Shown here in pieces: positions 16,989-23,954 of a stretch of DNA of 64,000 nucleotides; positions within the stretch are counted from its first letter, which is position 1; each line of letters starts with the position of its first letter. The stretch is from Rhodoplanes sp. Z2-YC6860 (GTDB taxonomy: Bacteria; Pseudomonadota; Alphaproteobacteria; Rhizobiales; Xanthobacteraceae): positions 2,050,001-2,114,000 of the forward strand of contig NZ_CP007440.1 in the NCBI RefSeq assembly GCF_001579845.1, in the 5' to 3' direction. Made by a program: the position numbers and the translations under genes. The notes under the pieces were generated by a model. It ran no database searches. It saw nothing but the letters and a program-made list of their open reading frames with translations, and was not told the origin of the DNA.

Positions 16989-17056
16989 GACGCCAGAACA
17001 GAAAAGACCTGGGACGTCAGAAGGACCTGGGACGCCAGAACAGAAAAGACTTGGGA
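16989..17056 (+). repeat. Short tandem repeat upstream of a TTT binding protein gene
   Basis: A 26-base unit (GACGCCAGAACAGAAAAGAC plus YTGGGA) occurs at 16989-17014 and 17031-17056, with a shortened unit between them. The last unit runs into the ribosome site (GGGAGGAG) of the gene at 17064, so the array lies in the 5' leader. Confidence 0.8.
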
Positions 17057-17063
17057 GGAGGCG

Positions 17064-18062
17064 ATGGGCGGAAATCGGCATCGTTGGTTGCGTTGTGTCG
17101 TGGCAGGCTTCGCGGCGTTTGTGGCGTTCGTGGCGCCGGCCCAAATCCAAGCTCAAGCGCAGGATTATCCGCATCGCACCGTGACCCTGGTCGTGCCCTA
17201 TCCGCCGGGCGGCGGCGTCGACGTGCTGGCACGGGTGGTGGCCGAAAAGCTTTCCGGTGTGATCGGCCAGCAGGTGATCGTCGACAACCGGGTCGGCGGC
17301 TCGGGGCTGGTCGGGACGCGCGCAACGATCCGCAGCGCGCCGGACGGCTACACGCTGTTCTTCGGCCATACCGGCTCGATCTCGATCAACCCGTCGCTCT
17401 ATGCCAATGCCGGCTTCGATCCACGCAAGGACTTTCAGCCGGTCGGACTGTTCGCCTCGATGCCGGTGGCGCTGCTCGCGCATCCCTCGTTCCCCGGCAA
17501 GACCATCGGCGAGGTGGTGGAGATCGCCAAGAAGGACAGCGGCAAGCTCAACATCGGCACCTCGGCGGTCGGCACCGGCGGCTATCTCTCGGCCGAGCTG
17601 TTCAAGTCGATCACCGGCGTGCAGGCGACGATCGTGCCCTACAAGGGCACGGCGCAACTCATGAACGATCTGCTCGGCGGCCAGGTGCCGATCGCGTTCG
17701 GCGTGCTGCCGCCGGCCATGGGCAATCTTGCGGCCGGTACGCTGCGCGGCATCGCGATCCTCGACCGCCAGCGCTTCAGCCTGTTGCCGGACGTTCCGAC
17801 CTCGCACGAGTCCGGCTTGCCGGGCTTCGAATCCGTGCTGCATTACGGCCTGCTTGGCCCCGCCGGCATGCCGCGCCCGATCGTCGACAAGCTCAACGCG
17901 GCGATGAGGCAGGTTGCCGTCACCGACGAGGTGAAAAAGCGCATCAACAACGAGGGTGGTGATCCCATGACCTCGACGCCCGAAGAATACGCGGCCGACA
18001 TCGCGGCCGAATACGACAAGTGGGGCACGCTGATCCACAAGCTCAAACTGAAGGTGGAGTGA
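17064..18062 (+). CDS. Tripartite tricarboxylate transporter (Bug family) substrate-binding protein 1
   Basis: This 332-residue periplasmic binding protein of the TctC/Bug family has a signal peptide (MGGNRHRWLRCVVAGFAAFVAFVAPAQIQA). It carries the family core: YPHRTVTLVVPYPPGGGVDVLAR, VIVDNRVGGSGLVGTRA, SAPDGYTLFFGHTGSISINPSLY, KIGE-type SGKLNIGTSAVG, and VPYKGTAQLMNDLLGGQV. Family members bind carboxylates or related small ligands. The ATG at 17064 sits behind GGGAGGAG; an upstream frame to 16911 crosses a terminator and repeats. Its TGA overlaps the next ATG by one base (TGATG), so the two binding proteins are translationally coupled. No TctA/TctB membrane genes are present. Confidence 0.9.
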   Translation: MGGNRHRWLRCVVAGFAAFVAFVAPAQIQAQAQDYPHRTVTLVVPYPPGGGVDVLARVVAEKLSGVIGQQVIVDNRVGGSGLVGTRATIRSAPDGYTLFFGHTGSISINPSLYANAGFDPRKDFQPVGLFASMPVALLAHPSFPGKTIGEVVEIAKKDSGKLNIGTSAVGTGGYLSAELFKSITGVQATIVPYKGTAQLMNDLLGGQVPIAFGVLPPAMGNLAAGTLRGIAILDRQRFSLLPDVPTSHESGLPGFESVLHYGLLGPAGMPRPIVDKLNAAMRQVAVTDEVKKRINNEGGDPMTSTPEEYAADIAAEYDKWGTLIHKLKLKVE

Positions 18063-19030
18063 TGCGCTCCTCTGTCAGCATCGCGGTTGCGCTGGCTGGA
18101 CTGGTCTTCGCCACAAGCGTTGCGGCCGCGCAGGACTTTCCCACCAAGCCGATCACGCTGGTGGTGCCGTTTCCGCCGGGGGGCGGCAACGACGCGCTCG
18201 CCCGCACCGTTGCCGACAAGATGAGCCGGCCGCTCGGCCAGCAGGTGGTGGTGGAGAACCGCGGTGGTGCCGGCGGGACTATGGCGACACGCGCCGTCGC
18301 CAAGACCGCGCCCGACGGCTACACGATCCTGCTCTCCTACACCGGCACCTTCGCGATCAATCCGAGCCTCTATCCCAACGCCGGTTACGATCCGCGCAAG
18401 GATTTCGCGCCGATCGGGCTGATTGCCTCGATGCCGAGCGTGCTGGTGGTGCATCCGTCCGTGCCGGCACGCAGCACCGCCGAGCTGATCGCCTACGGCA
18501 AGGCCAATCCCGGCAAGATCAACTACGCCTTCGTGCCGGGTACGGTCGGCCATATCACCACCGAGTTGTTCGCGCGCACGGCCGGCATCGAGCTCACCAA
18601 GATTCCCTACAAGGGCAACGGCGACGCGCTTGCCAATCTGATCGGCGGCCACGTGTCGATGATGTTTCTCTCGATCGCGCCGATCGTCGGCAATGTGAAG
18701 GCTGGCTCTCTGTACGCGCTGGCGCTCACCACGGCCGAACGTTCGCCGCTGATGCCCGAAGTGCCGCCGATTTCGGAATCCGGCGTGCCCGGCTTCTCGG
18801 CAGCGATCCGCTATGGTCTCGTGGCGCCGCCGGGCACGCCGCGGCCGATCATCGAGCGGCTCAACAAGGAGCTGCGCGTCGCGCTCGATGACGAACAGCT
18901 CAAAGCCAAGCTCGCGGCCGAGGGCGCAACGCCTGCGCCAAGCACGCCCGAAGAATACGGAGCGTTCATCGACGCCGACGAAACCAAATGGGCGCCGATC
19001 GTCAAAAGCCTCAATCTGAAATTCGAATAG
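18062..19030 (+). CDS. TTT (Bug family) substrate-binding protein 2
   Basis: This 322-residue TctC/Bug-family periplasmic protein has a signal peptide ending ATSVAAAQ. The same landmarks as its neighbours are seen: FPTKPITLVVPFPPGGGNDALAR, VVVENRGGAGGTMATRAVAK, APDGYTILLSYTGTFAINPSLY, IPYKGNGDALANLIGGHV. Start and stop of neighbours interlock (TGATG at 18060), a sign of operon translation. It is clearly a paralogue of the genes on both sides yet diverged over its whole length, so the three probably bind different ligands. Confidence 0.9.
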   Translation: MRSSVSIAVALAGLVFATSVAAAQDFPTKPITLVVPFPPGGGNDALARTVADKMSRPLGQQVVVENRGGAGGTMATRAVAKTAPDGYTILLSYTGTFAINPSLYPNAGYDPRKDFAPIGLIASMPSVLVVHPSVPARSTAELIAYGKANPGKINYAFVPGTVGHITTELFARTAGIELTKIPYKGNGDALANLIGGHVSMMFLSIAPIVGNVKAGSLYALALTTAERSPLMPEVPPISESGVPGFSAAIRYGLVAPPGTPRPIIERLNKELRVALDDEQLKAKLAAEGATPAPSTPEEYGAFIDADETKWAPIVKSLNLKFE

Positions 19031-19038
19031 GACATGTG

Positions 19039-20025
19039 ATGCGTGTGACTGCTTTGCTGCTGGTGGCAGCGACTTTGCTGCTTGGTGCGTTCTCGAACGC
19101 GTTGGCCCCGAACGCGTGGGCTCAGGACTATCCCACCAAACCGATCACCATGATCGTGCCGTTTCCGGCAGGCGGCGGCGTCGACGTGGTCGGACGCATC
19201 GTCGGCGAGAAGCTGTCGGCGGCGCTCGGCCAGCCGATCATCGTCGACAACCGCGCCGGCGCCGCCGGCGTCATCGGCACCCGCTTCGCGACGCGCGCCG
19301 CCCCCGACGGCTACACGCTGGTGATGGCGACCTCCGGATCGATCGCCATCAACCCGAACCTCTACGTCAATCCGGGCTATCAGACGCTCAAGGACCTTGT
19401 GCCGATCGGGCTCATTTCCACGACGCCGATCGTGCTGATGGCGCATCCGTCTTCGCCGGAGCAGACGCTCGCCGACATCATTGCGACGGCCAAGCGTGAT
19501 CCCAGCAAGATCAACATCGGCACGCCGCCGCCCGGCACCAGCGCCAATCTCGCCGCCGAGCTTTTGAAATCGATGGCCGGCATCGACTACACCATCGTCA
19601 CGTATCGCGGCACCGGCCCGCTCACCACCGATCTGCTTGGCGGTCACGTCAAGCTTGGGCTCAACGTGCTCGCGCCCGCCATGAGCAACCTCAAGTCGGG
19701 AACGCTGAAAGCGATGGCGGTGCTGTCGCCCAAGCGCTCGAGCCATCTGCCCGACGTGCCGACCTCGGCTGAGGCGGGGCTGCCGGGCTTCGAGTCCGGC
19801 CTGAACTACGGCTTGCTCGCTCCGGCCGGCACGCCGCGGCCGATCATCGAGCGCATCAATCGCGAACTGCGGGTTCTGATCGATCTGCCCGACGTGCGGG
19901 CGAGGATTGCCGCCGACGGCGGCGATCCGATGCCGTCGAGCCCCGAGGAATATGCCGCCGACATCGCGCGCGAGGACGCCAAGTGGGGCACGCTCATCCG
20001 CAAGCTTGGCCTGAAGGTGGAGTGA
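19039..20025 (+). CDS. TTT (Bug family) substrate-binding protein 3
   Basis: This 328-residue member of the same family has a signal peptide ending in AWAQ. It carries YPTKPITMIVPFPAGGGVDVVGR, IIVDNRAGAAGVIGTRFATR, APDGYTLVMATSGSIAINPNLY and VTYRGTGPLTTDLLGGHV. It begins nine bases after binding protein 2; the ATG at 19039 gives a proper signal peptide, whereas the frame start at 18988 would overlap the previous gene. Protein 1 is closer to protein 3 in its last 40 residues (both end in a GTLI..LKLKVE-like tail), pointing to serial duplication. Confidence 0.9.
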   Translation: MRVTALLLVAATLLLGAFSNALAPNAWAQDYPTKPITMIVPFPAGGGVDVVGRIVGEKLSAALGQPIIVDNRAGAAGVIGTRFATRAAPDGYTLVMATSGSIAINPNLYVNPGYQTLKDLVPIGLISTTPIVLMAHPSSPEQTLADIIATAKRDPSKINIGTPPPGTSANLAAELLKSMAGIDYTIVTYRGTGPLTTDLLGGHVKLGLNVLAPAMSNLKSGTLKAMAVLSPKRSSHLPDVPTSAEAGLPGFESGLNYGLLAPAGTPRPIIERINRELRVLIDLPDVRARIAADGGDPMPSSPEEYAADIAREDAKWGTLIRKLGLKVE

Positions 20026-20228
20026 TCGCAGGTCGAGCGTGCCCTTTGTTGCTGCGATGTAACCAGGATTGGTTATGGTCCATTAGCGATGGTCGCAAAG
20101 CGGGACCAGCGTTCAGGTTTCGCTAACCAGCGCCGAAAAATACGGCAAGGAAATGCATAATCCGACCCGGCAATTTTAGCGACTGATGCTGCATACCGGG
20201 GTGTTCAATTCACAGGTCCGAACACCCG

Positions 20229-22676
20229 ATGTTGCCGCCGATGCAGAAAGCGTCCCGACGCCGCGCCGCATCAAACATGCCTGCACGCCTGCAGTTGCCG
20301 ATGGTGATCACGGCGGTAATCGGCCTTGTGCTGGCCGTGTTCTGCAGCAGCCTGATGTGGCGCTGGGAGCAGCGCGCTGCGCATCAGGAATTCGTTGCGG
20401 TGACGCAAAGCCAGGTGGCCGCGTTGCAGCGCGGGCTCGATGAGTATCTCAACCAGCTTCAGGCGCTGCGCGCGCTGTTTGAAGCCTCCGACGACGTGAC
20501 GCGGCCGGAGTTCGAGTCGTTCGCCGGCCGGCTCTTGGCCGGTCAGAAGGCGATTCAGAATCTTTCCTGGGTGCCGCGGGTGAAACGCGAGGAGCGCACC
20601 GAGCACGAATTGCACGGTCTCGCTGTCGGCCTGCCAAACTACCGCATCCGGGCGGTGACATCGAACGATAGCATCGTGATCGCTCCGGAGAAGGACGAGT
20701 ATTTTCCGATCTTCTATTCGTCGCTGCCGGTGACGTCGCGCATCTATGGCATCGATCTTCTGTCGCAGCCGGGAGTCGGTGTGCACCTCCTGCGGGCCCG
20801 CGACGAAGACACCTTGTCGGCCGTTCCGAATTTCGTCCTGCACAGCCGTGACGACGACGTTCATGCCTTTCTGTTTTCGCTGCCGGTCTACCGCCGGCAC
20901 ATGCCGCGCGACACCGTCGAGCAGCGGCGCGCGGCGCTCGCTGGCTTCGCTCATGGTGCCTTCGTCACCGGCGTCGCGATGGAGCAGGTGGTCGGCCAGT
21001 CGGCAATGGCCCGCGGGCTCAATCTCTATCTTTTTGTCGATGGCGCGGACGATGACGCGAGGCCGATCCATGGGCTCAGCGTTGGGCCTGCGGCGCGGCG
21101 GGCCGAACTCGCCACGTTTGGCTCGCTCCGTTCACAGTGGCATGCGACCGGCACGCTCGTGGCCGGCCCGGCGCGCTGGATTCTCGTCGCAACGCCGGTC
21201 GGGAACGGCCCGCTTGCCGAACATCACGACCGTTCCGGTCTGGTGCTGATTGGCGGCCTCGTGATCACCGCATTGGTGGTTCTGTTCCTGCGTTCGTCGA
21301 TCCACCACGCGCATCGTCTGTTGCGCGCCAACGAGGAGATCTCCTCGCTCGCCCACAAGGATCCTCTGACCGGTCTCGACAACCGGCGCGCCTTCAACGA
21401 GCGGTTGGCCGCGGCCTTCTCGGGACGCCGGGGCAGGGACAGCGCTTTCACGCTGCTCTATTTCGATCTCGACCACTTCAAGGATGTGAACGATACGCTC
21501 GGCCATCCGATCGGCGACATGCTGCTGCAGCAGGTCGCAACACGCGTCAGCGCCGTGGTGCGCCGCGATGACGTCGTGGCCCGCGTCGGTGGCGACGAAT
21601 TCTTCATCCTGCAGCATCATGCCGACGAAGCCATGGCTGCGGCGCTGGCGGAGCGGATCAACCAGACGCTCGCCGAGCCCTTCCTGATCCAGGGCAACGA
21701 TGTCCATGTCACGTCGAGCATCGGCATCGCCCTGTGCACGAAGAAGACGCCGACTGCCGACATGCTGATCGTGCAGGCCGATCTCGCGCTCTATCGCGCC
21801 AAGGGCGACGGCCGCAACTGCTTCCGCTTCCACAGCGAGACGTTCGACCGCGAGGTGCACGAGCGGGTGTCGATATCGGACGATCTGCGCGGCGCGGTCG
21901 ATCGCGGCGAGCTGTGCCTCTATTATCAGCCGCAGATTGAGCTTGCGACCGGACGCATCGTCGGCGCCGAGGCGCTGTTGCGCTGGAAGCATCCGGAGCG
22001 CGGGCTGGTCAGTCCGGGGCAGTTCATCCCGATTGCCGAGCGCACCGGCGCCATCATGGCGCTGGGTGAGTTCGTGATCAGCGAGGCCTGCCGTCAGCTC
22101 CAGGAGTGGAACCAGCTTGGGATCGCCCCGAACGTGCTTGCGATCAACTGCTCGGCGAGCCAGTTCAAGGCGGGCGGCGATCTGATCGGCTTCATTGATG
22201 CGACCGTCGAGCTGTCCGGCGTGACGCCGTCGCAGCTCGAGGTCGAGCTCACCGAGTCAGTGCTGATGGAGGTGACCAAGCAGCACAATACGCTGCTCGC
22301 GCGGCTGCACCAGCTCGGCGTGCGGATCGCCATCGATGACTTCGGCACCGGCTATTCGTCGCTCAGCTATCTGACCAGCTATCCGTTCAGCCGGCTCAAG
22401 ATCGCGCAGGAACTGGTGTTCGATGTCACACGCGAGCGGCGCAACGCCACGGTGGTCCGCGCCGCGATCAGGCTTGCCGATGAGCTTGGCATCGAGTGCA
22501 TCGCCGAGGGCATCGAGACGCCCGAGCAGGCCGCGCTCTTGATCGAGGCTGGCTGCAACCAGGGGCAGGGTTTCCTGTTCGGCAGGCCGGTCGCGGCTGC
22601 GGAAATGACCGCAATGCTGCGAGAGCGACGCGAGGTTCCGAAGCCGAATCCGGCACCGCTTTCGCTCGCGGGCTAA
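20229..22676 (+). CDS. CHASE-GGDEF-EAL membrane c-di-GMP signalling protein
   Basis: This 815-residue sensor enzyme has membrane helix 1 at about 20-40, a periplasmic CHASE sensor domain (about 60-320, with the characteristic LSWVPRVKREER), membrane helix 2 at about 337-357, then a GGDEF domain with an intact RVGGDEF site (residues 454-458) and an EAL domain with EALLRW (E581) and IDDFGTGYSS. Both catalytic centres look complete, so it could make or break c-di-GMP, with the CHASE domain sensing an unknown ligand. It is monogenic, 200 bases after the binding-protein array, and followed by a palindromic repeat. Confidence 0.92.
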   Translation: MLPPMQKASRRRAASNMPARLQLPMVITAVIGLVLAVFCSSLMWRWEQRAAHQEFVAVTQSQVAALQRGLDEYLNQLQALRALFEASDDVTRPEFESFAGRLLAGQKAIQNLSWVPRVKREERTEHELHGLAVGLPNYRIRAVTSNDSIVIAPEKDEYFPIFYSSLPVTSRIYGIDLLSQPGVGVHLLRARDEDTLSAVPNFVLHSRDDDVHAFLFSLPVYRRHMPRDTVEQRRAALAGFAHGAFVTGVAMEQVVGQSAMARGLNLYLFVDGADDDARPIHGLSVGPAARRAELATFGSLRSQWHATGTLVAGPARWILVATPVGNGPLAEHHDRSGLVLIGGLVITALVVLFLRSSIHHAHRLLRANEEISSLAHKDPLTGLDNRRAFNERLAAAFSGRRGRDSAFTLLYFDLDHFKDVNDTLGHPIGDMLLQQVATRVSAVVRRDDVVARVGGDEFFILQHHADEAMAAALAERINQTLAEPFLIQGNDVHVTSSIGIALCTKKTPTADMLIVQADLALYRAKGDGRNCFRFHSETFDREVHERVSISDDLRGAVDRGELCLYYQPQIELATGRIVGAEALLRWKHPERGLVSPGQFIPIAERTGAIMALGEFVISEACRQLQEWNQLGIAPNVLAINCSASQFKAGGDLIGFIDATVELSGVTPSQLEVELTESVLMEVTKQHNTLLARLHQLGVRIAIDDFGTGYSSLSYLTSYPFSRLKIAQELVFDVTRERRNATVVRAAIRLADELGIECIAEGIETPEQAALLIEAGCNQGQGFLFGRPVAAAEMTAMLRERREVPKPNPAPLSLAG

Positions 22677-22758
22677 AACATGATCCCGACCGCGGCGGCG
22701 GTGAGCCGCCGCTGGGGCGGCGCTCACCGTCGATCGCGCCGAAATCGCAGCGCGCTAA

Positions 22759-22856
22759 GCTCTGATTCAACTTCGTTGAATCAGAGCTGTCGCTCCTTCT
22801 CTTGTTTGGGCATGATCTTTTCCGAAAACCGCTTCACACTTTTCGGGATCATGCCC
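22759..22856. repeat. Two-hairpin palindromic repeat, copy 2
   Basis: This is the reverse orientation of the element at 14127. Hairpin B here is GCTCTGATTCAAC / GTTGAATCAGAGC and hairpin A has arms GGGCATGATC / GATCATGCCC. Differences from copy 1 in the arms are paired on both sides, so the stems are conserved. The last base is shared with the TAG stop of the PadR gene. Confidence 0.9.
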
Positions 22857-23482
22857 TAGCTCTTCTTCAACTCGCCCGCGGCGCGCGCGAGGATTTCGAC
22901 CACCTTGGCTTCGGCGTCAGGATCTTTCTTCAGCCGCTCCTCGGCGACGTCGCGCAGGTTCTCCAGCGCCGAGCGCACGAGGCGCGGCACCTTAGGCCTG
23001 TCGTCGTCCCGGTTGCGGTATTCCTGCGCCCGCTCACCGACCGCTTCGAGCCGCTCCAGCAGGGCATCGACGAAGTCGCGGTTCTCTTCGAGATAAGCGC
23101 GGCCTTCGGCGGTGATGGTATAGAGCTTCTTCGCACCATCGGCCTGGGCGGTAACATAACTGGCCTCTTCCAGATAGGTCAGCGTCGGATAGACCACGCC
23201 TGGGCTTGGCGCGTACCAGCCGCCGGTTTTGTCCTCCAGCACCTTGATGATCTCGTAGCCGTGACGTGGCTGCTCGGCGATCAGCGCAAGCGCCAGCAGG
23301 CGAAGGTCGCCCTGCGCCAGCATCCGACCAGCCCGCATCATGTCGCCCGAGCCCATGTCGCCGCGGCCACCGTGACGGCCATGGCCGTGTCGATGCTTGC
23401 CCCAGCGGCCGTGCCGGCCGACGCCATAGTGATCCTCGTAGCCCCCGCCGCAGCGGGATTCGGAATGTCTCATTCCACGCAT
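22856..23482 (-). CDS. PadR-family regulator with His/Gly-rich metal-binding N-terminus
   Basis: This 208-residue transcription regulator has, after a 50-residue His/Gly/Arg-rich head (KHRHGHGRHGGRG among others), the PadR winged helix: LRLLALALIAEQPRHGYEIIKVLE, PSPGVVYPTLTYLEEASYVT, GAKKLYTITAEGRAYLEEN, and a C-terminal dimer helix. The His-rich head recalls E. coli YqjI, a nickel/iron-responsive PadR repressor, so metal sensing is likely by analogy. AAGGAG lies eight bases before the ATG. Two 20-base direct repeats just upstream probably are its own operator. No YqjH-like ferric reductase is adjacent; the nearest other genes are nirBDC. Confidence 0.87.
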   Translation of the reverse strand: MRGMRHSESRCGGGYEDHYGVGRHGRWGKHRHGHGRHGGRGDMGSGDMMRAGRMLAQGDLRLLALALIAEQPRHGYEIIKVLEDKTGGWYAPSPGVVYPTLTYLEEASYVTAQADGAKKLYTITAEGRAYLEENRDFVDALLERLEAVGERAQEYRNRDDDRPKVPRLVRSALENLRDVAEERLKKDPDAEAKVVEILARAAGELKKS

Positions 23483-23501
23483 CTCAATTTTCTCCTTGGT
23501 T

Positions 23502-23560
23502 CTTGAGATATATCGTTAGATAGATCGATTACTGATATAACTCAAGATATATCTTTAGAT
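23502..23560 (-). promoter_or_regulatory. Tandem operator repeats upstream of the PadR gene
   Basis: Two 20-base direct repeats lie 39 bases apart (23502-23521 and 23541-23560); on the minus strand they read ATCTAACGATATATCTCAAG and ATCTAAAGATATATCTTGAG. Each contains the near-palindrome GATATATC. The 39-base phase is close to four helical turns, fitting cooperative binding of two dimers and autoregulation. Confidence 0.65.
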
Positions 23561-23648
23561 TATCTTTTTGAAGAAATACAAATGTGAAATCAAGGAGATG
23601 GCTTTTCGATCCCGCCGCTCGTCACGTGGTCTGATGCGACGGCGGGCA

Positions 23649-23665
23649 TGCATCAAGAATGGGCA
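23649..23665 (+). promoter_or_regulatory. Possible NtrC-type enhancer site
   Basis: TGCATCAAGAATGGGCA resembles the NtrC dyad TGCACC-N5-GGTGCA and lies about 110 bases upstream of the sigma-54 promoter, a normal enhancer distance. Only a partial match. Confidence 0.3.
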
Positions 23666-23755
23666 AATTGCCCAAAGGCTATACCGCGCCGCAAAAGAGC
23701 GTCGGTCGACCGGCCAAATTCGCGAGCAATTCCAAGGCCGGGCCATCGACCCAGG

Positions 23756-23772
23756 CTGGCACAGCGATTGCA
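23756..23772 (+). promoter_or_regulatory. Sigma-54 promoter of nirBDC
   Basis: CTGGCACAGCGATTGCA has GG at -24 and GC at -12 separated by ten bases, matching the sigma-54 consensus TGGCACG-N4-TTGCA. Transcription would start near 23783, giving a leader of about 170 bases before nirB. This fits nitrogen-limitation control by NtrC. Confidence 0.72.
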
Positions 23773-23819
23773 AACTCTCACACCGGTCAATGACGACTGC
23801 CGGCCCGTCGGCATGCTGA

Positions 23820-23833
23820 GGCCAAAGCTGGCC
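23820..23833 (+). promoter_or_regulatory. Hexaloop hairpin in the nirB leader, possible NasT/ANTAR target
   Basis: The stem GGCC/GGCC holds a six-base loop AAAGCT with A first and G fourth, the signature of hairpins bound by ANTAR antiterminators such as NasT. Just upstream TGCCG-GCCCGT-CGGCA (23798-23813) is another hexaloop hairpin but without the A/G pattern. A clear terminator is not seen, so this is a hint only. Confidence 0.3.
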
Positions 23834-23954
23834 GAGGCGCAGGAACAGCCTGAAGTGTCCTTAAGGACGCTTTGCGCAGTCGTCGCGACGCCTTTCCGTA
23901 TGGCTTGCGAACTCCTGCTTCCGATCGGGTGCGGTTGGAACGTGGGGAATGCGC

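Noticed and set aside
16989-17056. CRISPR array
   Set aside because: Only two full units and one partial unit, no regular spacers, no cas genes.
23568-23819. Small 83-residue reading frame upstream of nirB
   Set aside because: Low-quality coding pattern, and it overlaps the sigma-54 promoter.
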